Source: Sva-07 sp963698435 (GTDB taxonomy: Bacteria > Actinomycetota > Acidimicrobiia > Acidimicrobiales > Ilumatobacteraceae). From it: a stretch of 64,000 nt of DNA. The stretch is from contig CAVOQV010000020.1 of assembly GCA_963698435.1 (NCBI GenBank), forward strand, positions 1 to 64,000. The letters are read 5' to 3'. Both the position numbers and the translations under genes were made by a program. The notes beneath the pieces were generated by a model. It made no database searches. It was given only the letters and a program-made list of their open reading frames with translations, and had not been told where the DNA came from. Below are positions 51,980 to 59,573 of this stretch, in pieces (the first letter of the stretch is position 1; the number at the start of each line of letters is the position of its first letter).

Positions 51980-53682
51980 GTGTTCCTCGCGCCGATCATC
52001 GCTGCCGTGCTCGCCGTGCGGATCTTCGTCGTGTTCGTGCACGCACCTCACGGGAGATTCCTCTACTGGGGCTGGATGGCGACTCTCATCGCGGTGTCGT
52101 TCGCCGTGTCGATGGCAACGCAGAAGGCGCTGCGCCGGGTTGCGCCACTGACGGTGTTGCTCAAGCTGTCACTCGTCTTCCCGGACGAGGCGCCGGCTCG
52201 CTTCGGCCTCGCGCTCCGACACGGGACGCTCCGGTCGCTGCGTCGCTCCATCGACGGGTCGAGCGACCTTCGCAGCGACGAACAGGCCCACGCGGAACAC
52301 CTGATCGCGGCGATGGGCACCTTGAGCCGCCACGATCGGATGACCACCGGCCACTCGGAACGGGTGCGGGCGTACGCCGTGATGCTGGGCGAGGAGATCG
52401 GCCTGCCGAAGGATGACCTCGACAAGCTGAACTGGGCAGCGCTGGTGCACGACATCGGCAAGCTCGAGGTCCCTTTCGAAATCCTCAACAAGCCGGGCCG
52501 GCCGACCAACGACGAGTGGGCGGTGCTGCGGACCCACCCCGGCGCGGGCTACTTCCACGTCCAACCGTTGCGACCGTGGCTCGGCGACTGGGTGGATGCT
52601 GCGACGCAACACCACGAGCGTTGGGATGGTGGCGGGTACCCCCTCGGCCTCTCGGGCACCCAGATCTCGATCGCCGGCCGGATCGTCGCGATCGCCGATG
52701 CCTTCGACGTCATGACCGCGGCACGGTCGTACAAGAAGCCGCTCGGCGCCGAACAGGCGCGGGCGGAACTGACGTTGAACAGTGGGACGCAGTTCGACCC
52801 GCACCTCGTGAGGAGCTTCTTGCAGATCTCGCTCGGCCGGATGCGAAGGGTCATCGGTCCACTCGGCCTGCTCGGCAACTCCCCCGACCTGATCCGAGTC
52901 CCGCTGACCGCCGCGATGACCTCGACGACCGCCGTCGCCACCGCTGCCGCGATGGTTGCAGGCGCCACCGTCGGAGCAATTTCGCCGACGGCGGACTCGC
53001 CGCCGGAGCCTCTCGAGCAATCGATCGTGGCGGACGACGAAACAGCGCTCCGATCACCTCGAGGTGAGCTGATCATCGAATCGCCGACGGTGACCGTTCC
53101 AGCCGGCGCGGACGACGCATCAACCGCCACGGACCCTGTCGCCCCGGGGACGGTGACGACGACTGCGGTGGGGGCACTGGTCGACGAGGCCGTGTTGGAG
53201 GCGGTCCCCACGATCGACCCGGCCCGGACGACTGCACCCACCGCCACTCCGACCCCGACGACTGGCCTCGCCGGCACCCCCGCCGCGACCGCTGCACCCG
53301 CCACCATCCCCCCGACTGCACCCGCCACCATCCCCCCGACTGCACCCGCGGACACCTCCCCCACGACTGCACCCGCGGACACCTCCCCCACGACTGCACC
53401 CGCGGACACCTCACCCGTGGCCGACGACATCGCAACCGCGCGCTCGGGGTCGATATCGCGATCCACGTTCTCGACAACGACACCTTCGTGGATGCCGACA
53501 TCGACTTCAAGACGCTGGTGGTCGTGGTGGCCCCGACCAACGGCACGGTCCGAGTCGTGGCCGGTCGGAACCTGGTCTACCGGTCGACTGCCGGCTTCAG
53601 GGGCACGGACACCACGACCTACCGGGTCTGCTCCGCGCTCGGGGAATGCGACACCGCGGTGGTGACCATCACGGTGACGTGA
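51980..53682 (+). CDS. HD-GYP domain membrane protein with C-terminal Ig-like domain, one frameshift
   Basis: Two N-terminal membrane helices (residues ~1-48) lead to an HD-GYP domain: His-Asp in LVHDIGKLEVPFEILNKPG (157-158), HHERWDGGGYP (211-221) and IVAIADAFDVMTAARSYKKP. A third helix (~309-335), a Thr/Pro/Ala-rich linker with tandem repeats and a cadherin/Ig-like module (VLDNDTF to YRVCSALGECDTAVVTITVT) follow. The module is in frame only if one G is added to the GGGG at 53446-53449; otherwise the frame runs to 53665 in a Ser/Trp-rich tail. HD-GYP proteins degrade cyclic di-GMP. No GGDEF partner is nearby. The GTG start is uncertain. Confidence 0.82.
53291..53412 (+). repeat. tandem coding repeats of 24 and 27 bp
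   Basis: Two 24-bp units encoding APATIPPT are followed by two and a half 27-bp units encoding APADTSPTT. They lie in the linker of the HD-GYP protein. Such arrays vary in copy number by slippage and change linker length without shifting the frame. Confidence 0.85.
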
Positions 53683-53748
53683 GACCGGGCTGTCGCCTCA
53701 TCGAGCAGACATCGGACTCGGCACCGGTGGCGCCGTCGCGGGTTCGGG

Positions 53749-53821
53749 TGGGCGATGGGAGTCTCGATCTCCCGACCTCCACGGTGTGAACGTGGCGCTC
53801 TTCCAGCTGAGCTAATCGCCC
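53749..53821 (-). tRNA. tRNA-Val (anticodon CAC)
   Basis: Acceptor GGGCGAT/ATCGCCC, anticodon loop TTCACAC giving CAC, T-arm GAGATCGAGAC, discriminator A, no encoded CCA. The T-loop reads GATCGAG instead of the usual GTTCGAG, a mild deviation. Confidence 0.93.
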
Positions 53822-53878
53822 CTTGGGGAAGCCACAAGTTAGCAGCGGCGCTGCAGATGTCACACCAGTCCGCCGGCG

Positions 53879-54514
53879 TCACCCGCTGGTGTCGAGGGTG
53901 ACACCGACACAGGCCACGCCCATGCCCTGACGGTCTCGGTGCGCAACGGTGGCACCGGGGCAGGAGGCCGCAAAGGGCACGAAGGCTTCGACGACGAGGT
54001 CGACGGAGGAATCTCCTGTACAGGCGACCTCGCGGGCGTCGCCGTTCGGCTCGATCGAGACGCACGAACCGATCTGGATGATGCCATCGGGGCCGCGAGG
54101 CTCTCCAGGCTCGGTGAACTGCGCCAACACGACGATGCCGAGGATCGCGACCGCGGCGAAGAACGTCACCGACCTCCACGGGAAACGCGCCGGGCCGAGG
54201 TGGCTCGGGAACGTCGGCATGGTCGGCGCAGCGCCGTACGCCTCGCCCGACGACGACGCCGGAGGAGGCGCCGCGGGTCCACGCTGCGAACCGCTCCGAA
54301 GCGACGCGTCGTAGACCGCCCGTCGAGCCGGATCGTTCAGTACCCGATAGGCCTCGTTGATCGCCGACATGGAGACCGCTCCATCGCCGCTGCCGCTCGA
54401 CGCCGTTCGGTCCGGATGATGCTGCCGAGCGAGACGCCGGTACGCCTCGCGGATCTGCTCGACGTCGGCGTTCGGCGCCACGCCGAGAACGTCGTAGTGG
54501 GTCGATCCGGGCAC
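53879..54514 (-). CDS. J-domain membrane protein
   Basis: 211 residues. The J domain (~5-72) has the HPD motif at 33-35 (QHHPDRT) and NEAYRVLNDPARRAVYDASL. A Pro/Ser-rich linker leads to one membrane helix at ~117-137 (VTFFAAVAILGIVVLAQFTEPG). A ~75-residue outer domain follows with three Cys (IGSCVSIEPNGDAREVACTGDSS, SCPGATVAHRDRQGMGVACV). It is probably a DnaK co-chaperone anchored at the membrane with the J domain inside. The start is a GTG with TAGCGT 9 nt upstream. Confidence 0.85.
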   Translation of the reverse strand: MPGSTHYDVLGVAPNADVEQIREAYRRLARQHHPDRTASSGSGDGAVSMSAINEAYRVLNDPARRAVYDASLRSGSQRGPAAPPPASSSGEAYGAAPTMPTFPSHLGPARFPWRSVTFFAAVAILGIVVLAQFTEPGEPRGPDGIIQIGSCVSIEPNGDAREVACTGDSSVDLVVEAFVPFAASCPGATVAHRDRQGMGVACVGVTLDTSG

Positions 54515-54523
54515 GATCCGTCC

Positions 54524-54529
54524 ACGCTA
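54524..54529 (-). promoter_or_regulatory. -10-like TAGCGT upstream of the J-domain gene
   Basis: Ends 9 nt before the GTG at 54514. Confidence 0.4.
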
Positions 54530-54543
54530 CGCGAGGTCGACGA

Positions 54544-55467
54544 TCAATAGCCGGCGTCGACGTCAACGAGACCGATCAGCTCGTCACCCCGAGCGAACCG
54601 TCGAACGTTCTCCATGACCCGCTGCGCCAGCAGCGGCTTGGCCATCTCCGGGGTGTTGCCGACATGAGGGGTGATGATGCAGTTCGGCAACGACCACAGA
54701 GGGTGGCCGGCCGGCAGCGGCTCGGGGTCGGTGACGTCGAGCCCCGCGCCACCGATCGAACCCGACCGCAACGCATCGACCAGATGGTCGGTGACCACGT
54801 GTCGGCCGCGAGCGACGTTGACGAGCCACGCGTGCTCCTCCATCAATCCGAACTCGTCAACGCTGAACATCCCGTCGGTCTCTGGCGTGAGCGCCAACGC
54901 GAGCACCACCAGATCGGCCCCGGGCAGTGCATCGGCGAACCGGTCGGCTTCGAGCACCTCGTCGACGCCGTCCATCGCCACCGCTCGGTTGCGAACCACC
55001 GTGATGTTGCAGTGCCACGGCTGGAGGAGCCGCACGAGCGACTCGGTGATCCCTCCTCCGCCGAGAATGGTGACCCGACCGTCGAGAAGATTGTGTCCGG
55101 ACGGCTTCGACCACTCCGTGGCCTGGGCATAGGCGCCGACGTTGCGGAGCCCGGCGACGCCGAGGGCCAACGCCATCTCCGCCACGGGTTCGGCGTACAC
55201 ACCTTTGCCGCACGTCCAGGTGCGGTCGTGATCGAGGTGGTCCACGAAGTTCTCGATGCCCGCGAACGGCAACTGCACCCAGCGGATGTGGTCGGCGTCG
55301 TGAAGGATCGAACGGAGTGCGTCGACGTCTCGAGCGTCGGCCCAGACGACGGCCTCAGCAGCGTCGGGCCCGACCAGTTGGCCACCCCCGGCGATCACTG
55401 CGTCGGCAAGCCAGTTCGGCCCTCCGGACGGGCCGAGGTGAATTCGGGGTGCATCGGTGTTCGTCAT
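54544..55467 (-). CDS. D-isomer-specific 2-hydroxyacid dehydrogenase
   Basis: 307 residues. NAD-binding core VTILGGGGITESLVRLLQPW, then catalytic Arg in LVNVARGRHVV, Glu in VTDPEPLPAGHPLW and His in IITPHVGNTPEM. Substrates in the family include D-lactate, glyoxylate, hydroxypyruvate and phosphoglycerate; the lack of an ACT domain excludes a typical SerA. TACCGT ends 9 nt before the ATG. It is divergent from the alanine dehydrogenase gene with a 47 bp gap. Confidence 0.9.
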   Translation of the reverse strand: MTNTDAPRIHLGPSGGPNWLADAVIAGGGQLVGPDAAEAVVWADARDVDALRSILHDADHIRWVQLPFAGIENFVDHLDHDRTWTCGKGVYAEPVAEMALALGVAGLRNVGAYAQATEWSKPSGHNLLDGRVTILGGGGITESLVRLLQPWHCNITVVRNRAVAMDGVDEVLEADRFADALPGADLVVLALALTPETDGMFSVDEFGLMEEHAWLVNVARGRHVVTDHLVDALRSGSIGGAGLDVTDPEPLPAGHPLWSLPNCIITPHVGNTPEMAKPLLAQRVMENVRRFARGDELIGLVDVDAGY

Positions 55468-55476
55468 CTGGGCACG

Positions 55477-55482
55477 ACGGTA
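55477..55482 (-). promoter_or_regulatory. -10-like TACCGT upstream of the 2-hydroxyacid dehydrogenase
   Basis: Ends 9 nt before the ATG at 55467. Confidence 0.4.
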
Positions 55483-55514
55483 GTGGTCGCGATGGCACCC
55501 CTGGCCGATCAGGC

Positions 55515-56660
55515 ATGATGAACACCATGGTCCTTCCAGAACCCGTCATCCGCACCGTGGGAGTCCCGCGTGAGGTGAAGACCGCGGAACACCGCGTGGC
55601 GATGACACCAGACGGTGTGCGAGAACTGGAACGCTTCGGTGTCGATGTCCTCGTCGAGACCGGCGCCGGCGCCGGCGCGTCGATCGCCGACGCGGACTAC
55701 ATCGCCGCCGGTGCGGACATCGTGGCCACCGCTGCCGACGCCTGGGCACAAGACATGGTGGTCAAGGTCAAAGAGCCCAAGCCAGAGGAGTTCGAGTTCC
55801 TCCGGGAAGACCTGACCTTGTTCACGTACCTGCACCTGGCCGCGTATCCGGCCGTCGCCGCGGCCCTGATCGCCGCCAAGACGACATCGGTCGCCTACGA
55901 AACCGTGCAGGCGGCCGACGGCTCGCTGCCTCTGCTCGCACCGATGAGCGAGGTTGCCGGGCGGCTCGCTCCGCAGATGGGTGCTCACTTCCTCGAACGA
56001 CACAACGGTGGTCGCGGCGTGCTCATGGGCGGAGCGCCCGGCGTCCGGCCCGCCAAGGTCGTCGTGCTCGGGGCCGGGAACGTCGGGTGGAACTCAGCGT
56101 GGATCGCCGCGGGGATGGAAGCCGAAGTCGTGCTGATCGACAAGAACCTCGATCGGCTGCGCTTCGTCGATCAGATCCACCGCGGCCGCATCATGACGGC
56201 CGCATCCAACCGGGGAGCGATCGAACGAGCGCTGGCCGATGCCGACCTCGTGATCGGAGCAGTGCTGGTCGCGGGCGGCCGCGCTCCGGTGGTCGTCAGC
56301 GACGAGATGGTCCAGGCGATGAAGCCGCGTTCGGTGATCGTCGACGTTGCCGTCGACCAAGGCGGCTGCATCGCGACGACACGTGAGACGACCCACGACG
56401 AACCGACGTACGTCCTCCACGACGTCGTGCACTACGCCGTTGGCAACATGCCGGGCGCCGTGCCCCACACCAGCACCTACGCCTTGACCAACGCAACGCT
56501 GCCCTATCTGCTCGACGTTGCGGTCCATGGGGCGATCGGTGCTGCGCGACGCGATCCGGCGATCGCCCACGGGCTGAACACCGTCGGCGGGGCGTACGCC
56601 AACGCCGTCGTGGCGGAATCGCTCGGAGCCACCGCGGTCGACGCGCTCGCCGGTGGCTGA
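55515..56660 (+). CDS. ald: alanine dehydrogenase
   Basis: 381 residues. The N-terminal substrate domain has VGVPREVKTAEHRVAMTPDGV with the substrate-binding Arg and Lys, and VKVKEPKPEEF. The NAD domain contains VVVLGAGNVGWNSAWIAAGM, where GNVG replaces the usual GTAG-type spelling, and the closing NMPGAVPHTSTYALTNATLPY is diagnostic of Ald. It oxidises L-alanine to pyruvate with NAD, or aminates pyruvate. Three ATG codons are close together (55515, 55518, 55527); the first is used here. Confidence 0.92.
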   Translation: MMNTMVLPEPVIRTVGVPREVKTAEHRVAMTPDGVRELERFGVDVLVETGAGAGASIADADYIAAGADIVATAADAWAQDMVVKVKEPKPEEFEFLREDLTLFTYLHLAAYPAVAAALIAAKTTSVAYETVQAADGSLPLLAPMSEVAGRLAPQMGAHFLERHNGGRGVLMGGAPGVRPAKVVVLGAGNVGWNSAWIAAGMEAEVVLIDKNLDRLRFVDQIHRGRIMTAASNRGAIERALADADLVIGAVLVAGGRAPVVVSDEMVQAMKPRSVIVDVAVDQGGCIATTRETTHDEPTYVLHDVVHYAVGNMPGAVPHTSTYALTNATLPYLLDVAVHGAIGAARRDPAIAHGLNTVGGAYANAVVAESLGATAVDALAGG

Positions 56661-56690
56661 CCGTCTCGGTCTCGACCGCCCGCGATCTCC

Positions 56691-56696
56691 TACGGT
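56691..56696 (+). promoter_or_regulatory. -10-like TACGGT, leaderless promoter for the P450 gene
   Basis: Ends 6 nt before the ATG at 56703 and favours that start over the GTG at 56697. Confidence 0.45.
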
Positions 56697-56702
56697 GTGC
56701 CC

Positions 56703-57914
56703 ATGACCCACGTGGGCGAACTCGACCTGCCCTCGATCGACGACCCGAGCTTGAGCGACCACGAGCGCCAACGACTCATCGCCTCGTTGGCCGGCGACCA
56801 CTGGCTGGTCCGCAACGCGATCGGCTACTCGATCCTGCAGTACCCGGACGTGGTGGGCGTGCTGCGCGACAAGCGCTGGCACAGCGCGACGTCGAAGATC
56901 CCCGAGATGATGGGGATCACCGATCCCGACTTTCTCGAGAACCGTCGCGTGTCGATCCTGTCGGCTGAAGGCGACGTGCACACCCGACTCCGGCGGCTGG
57001 TCGCCAAGTCGTTCTCGCCTCGCTCCGCCGACCGGCTCCGTCCGTTCATGCGAGAGGTGGTCGACGGTCTCGTCGATTCGGTCGCGTCCACCGGTCGGGC
57101 CGATGTCGCCGTCGACATCTGTGAGCCATATCCGATCCCGATCATCTGCGAACTGCTGGGCGCGCCCAGGGAAGACTGGCAGCTGTTCTCACGTCTGGCC
57201 GAGGACGTCCTCCGGATCTTCAACGGCAACGTGCTCGAGGAACTCGACGTGATCAAGGCTGCGCAGGCCGAACTCGACGAGTACTCACGGAGTCTGATCG
57301 CCGACCGCCGCAACGATCCGCGAGACGATCTGATCACCGATCTGATCGCCGCCGAGGAGGAGGGCGACCGTCTCAGCACGGACGAGCTGGTGATGATGGT
57401 CGACGCCGTCATCGTCGGTGGCACCGACACCACCCGCAATCAGTTGGGGTGTGCCGTCGGCCTGCTCGCCGAGTACCCAGAGCAGTGGAAGCTGCTCGCC
57501 GACGAGCCCGATCTCGCACCGCGCGCGGTCGAAGAAGTGATGCGCTTCTTCGGCGCGGTGCGGGGAACGGCCCGGTTTGCCAGCGTGGACATCGAGTACC
57601 GCGACGTGCTCTTCCCGGCGGGAACGGTGGTGATGACGTCGATGGCGATGGCCAACCGAGATGCCAGCGTCTTCCACGACCCGGGAACGTTCGACATCAC
57701 GCGGGTTCCCTCGGGTCAGCCGCAGCTGACGTTCGGCTCGGGCATCCACTACTGCCTCGGCGCGGCACTTGCTCGCGCGGAACTCCAGGAGGCCCTGCCG
57801 ATCCTGGCTCGCCGGATGCCCGATCTCGTCGTCGACGGCGCGATCGACTGGAAGCCCTCCACCACGGCCATCTTCGGCCCGGTCCACCTCCCGGTCACGT
57901 TCAGCCCGACCTGA
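56703..57914 (+). CDS. cytochrome P450
   Basis: 403 residues, a soluble bacterial class P450. The I-helix oxygen-activation motif is VIVGGTDTTRNQ, the K-helix ExxR is in AVEEVMRFF, and the haem-binding loop is FGSGIHYCLGAALARAEL with the proximal Cys351. The substrate cannot be told, and no ferredoxin gene is adjacent. The GTG two codons earlier is a possible alternative start. It follows the alanine dehydrogenase gene by 42 bp. Confidence 0.93.
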   Translation: MTHVGELDLPSIDDPSLSDHERQRLIASLAGDHWLVRNAIGYSILQYPDVVGVLRDKRWHSATSKIPEMMGITDPDFLENRRVSILSAEGDVHTRLRRLVAKSFSPRSADRLRPFMREVVDGLVDSVASTGRADVAVDICEPYPIPIICELLGAPREDWQLFSRLAEDVLRIFNGNVLEELDVIKAAQAELDEYSRSLIADRRNDPRDDLITDLIAAEEEGDRLSTDELVMMVDAVIVGGTDTTRNQLGCAVGLLAEYPEQWKLLADEPDLAPRAVEEVMRFFGAVRGTARFASVDIEYRDVLFPAGTVVMTSMAMANRDASVFHDPGTFDITRVPSGQPQLTFGSGIHYCLGAALARAELQEALPILARRMPDLVVDGAIDWKPSTTAIFGPVHLPVTFSPT

Positions 57915-57944
57915 TTCCGGCCGCGCGCCGCTCCCGCGCTCAGC

Positions 57945-58050
57945 CTCGGCGATGAGCGAACGGCGCGTATCCGGTCACTTCGCTCATCGAACACTCGGTC
58001 CGACACTCGGCGATGAGCGAACGGCGCGTATCCGGTCACTTCGCTCATCG
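57945..58050. repeat. pair of identical 45-bp palindromic repeats
   Basis: Copies at 57945-57989 and 58006-58050 are identical over 45 bp and separated by 16 bp. Each has 11-bp inverted ends CGATGAGCGAA/TTCGCTCATCG around an 18-nt middle, so each can form a hairpin. They fill the gap between the convergent P450 and ArfB genes. The arrangement is like a REP doublet or a pair of terminators. Confidence 0.85.
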
Positions 58051-58067
58051 CAGCCCGCGGATGCAGG

Positions 58068-58463
58068 TCAGTCGTCGATCGTCGGCGGGCGCCGAGAACG
58101 CTTGGTCTCGCCACGCTGCTTCTTGGCCTCGACACGTCGACGCTGCGAACCGCGTGTCGGTCGCGTCGCTCGTCGAGGTCGGGGGACGTGCAGGGCGCCG
58201 CGCAGCTTCGCGACGAGACGCTCCTCGGCGAGCGCCCGGTTGCGCCGCTGCGATCGTTCGTCGTCGACGACCACGCGCACGGTCGGTCCGAGCTTCGCCG
58301 ACACACGAGCCCGCTCGGCGTCGGAGAACGCCGACGAGGTCTCGACGTCGAAGACCAGCTCCGCTCTGGTTGCCGACTTGTTCGCGTGTTGTCCACCGGG
58401 GCCTCCGGATGCGCTGAAGGTCACGGCGAGCTCATGGCGTGGGATCCGTACTCTGTCGGTCAC
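58068..58463 (-). CDS. arfB: ArfB/ICT1-type peptidyl-tRNA hydrolase
   Basis: 131 residues. The release-factor GGQ motif is at residues 23-25 in FSASGGPGGQHANKSATRAEL. A basic C-terminal tail (RRRVEAKKQRGETKRSRRPP) would enter the ribosomal mRNA channel. ArfB rescues stalled ribosomes without a release signal. The GTG start (VTDRVRIPRHEL) fits the family; a preceding GTG is also possible. Confidence 0.9.
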   Translation of the reverse strand: MTDRVRIPRHELAVTFSASGGPGGQHANKSATRAELVFDVETSSAFSDAERARVSAKLGPTVRVVVDDERSQRRNRALAEERLVAKLRGALHVPRPRRATRPTRGSQRRRVEAKKQRGETKRSRRPPTIDD

Positions 58464-58523
58464 CACCAGGCGATCGTCGGCTGCTCCCACTCCCCCAGCA
58501 TGCCCCGCCAGTGCGCGGTCGCG

Positions 58524-58529
58524 TACGGT
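58524..58529 (+). promoter_or_regulatory. -10-like TACGGT, leaderless promoter for the second LLM gene
   Basis: Ends 6 nt before the ATG at 58536. Confidence 0.45.
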
Positions 58530-58535
58530 GAGGTG

Positions 58536-59573
58536 ATGGGAGACATCAAGCTCGGCTACAACACTGGCTATTGGTCCGCAGGCCCGCCCAAGGGCGCACT
58601 CGAGGGGGTCAAGGAGGCCGAGCGACTTGGGTTCAACTCGGTGTGGACCGCCGAGGCATACGGATCTGATGCGCTCACGCCGTTGGCTTGGTGGGGCGCC
58701 GCAACCGAGAAGCTGCAGCTCGGCACCGCCATCATGCAGATGTCGGCTCGCACGCCGGCAGCCACCGCGATGGCCGCGATCACCATGGATCACCTGTCGA
58801 ACGGACGCTTCATCCTCGGGCTCGGCGCGTCGGGCCCCCAGGTGGTCGAGGGATGGTACGGGCAGCCATATCCCAAGCCGCTCGCGCGCACCCGCGAGTA
58901 CGTCGAGATCGTGCGATCGATCATCGCTCGCGAGCAGCCCGTCGAGTTCCACGGCGAGTTCTACGACATGCCGTTCGAGGGCGGCGCCGGCCTCGGCAAG
59001 GCCCTCAAGTCGACCGTGCATCCGCTGCGCAACGACATCCCGATCTATCTCGCTGCCGAGGGACCGAAGAACGTGGCTCTGTCCGCCGAGATCTGCGACG
59101 GCTGGCTCCCTCTGTTCTTCTCACCGAAGGAGGACAAGTTCTACCGCGACTGCCTCCAGCAGGGCTTCGACGCCTCCGACGACCCGACGAAGAAGGACCG
59201 GTTCGAGGTGACCGCCACCGCGATGATCATCCCCGGCGACGACGCCGAGAAGTGCGCCGATCTCGTGCGACCCTTCCTTGCGCTGTACGCCGGGGGCATG
59301 GGCGCAAAGGGAGCGAACTTCCACTACGAGGTGTTCGCCCGCATGGGCTACGGCGACGTCGCCGACAAGGTCCAGGAGCTGTACCTCGAGGGAAAGAAGG
59401 CCGAAGCGGCCGCGGCGATTCCACTGGCGATGGTGGAGGACGTTGCGCTCGTGGGACCGCCCGACAAGATCCGAGACGAACTCGACAAGTGGCGTGAGAC
59501 CTGCATCACCGAGTTCCTGGTCAGCGGCCCGGCGATGGCCCTGCCGAGCTTCGCCGAACTCGTGCTCGGCTGA
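58536..59573 (+). CDS. LLM class flavin/F420-dependent oxidoreductase
   Basis: 345 residues, paralogous to the protein at 9456-10487. Shared features are NSVWTAEAYGSDALTPLAWWG, LSNGRFILGLGASGPQVVEGWYG and FHGEFYDMPFEGG. F420 use is inferred from the family. The ATG is supported by TACGGT 6 nt upstream. The 3' end overlaps the convergent GT-C-like gene by 53 bp, unusually long for this window. Confidence 0.9.
   Translation: MGDIKLGYNTGYWSAGPPKGALEGVKEAERLGFNSVWTAEAYGSDALTPLAWWGAATEKLQLGTAIMQMSARTPAATAMAAITMDHLSNGRFILGLGASGPQVVEGWYGQPYPKPLARTREYVEIVRSIIAREQPVEFHGEFYDMPFEGGAGLGKALKSTVHPLRNDIPIYLAAEGPKNVALSAEICDGWLPLFFSPKEDKFYRDCLQQGFDASDDPTKKDRFEVTATAMIIPGDDAEKCADLVRPFLALYAGGMGAKGANFHYEVFARMGYGDVADKVQELYLEGKKAEAAAAIPLAMVEDVALVGPPDKIRDELDKWRETCITEFLVSGPAMALPSFAELVLG

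Noticed and set aside
7844..53821. tRNA genes as integration sites of an island
   Set aside because: No integrase gene, no direct repeat of a tRNA 3' end, and ordinary genes on both sides of all four tRNAs.
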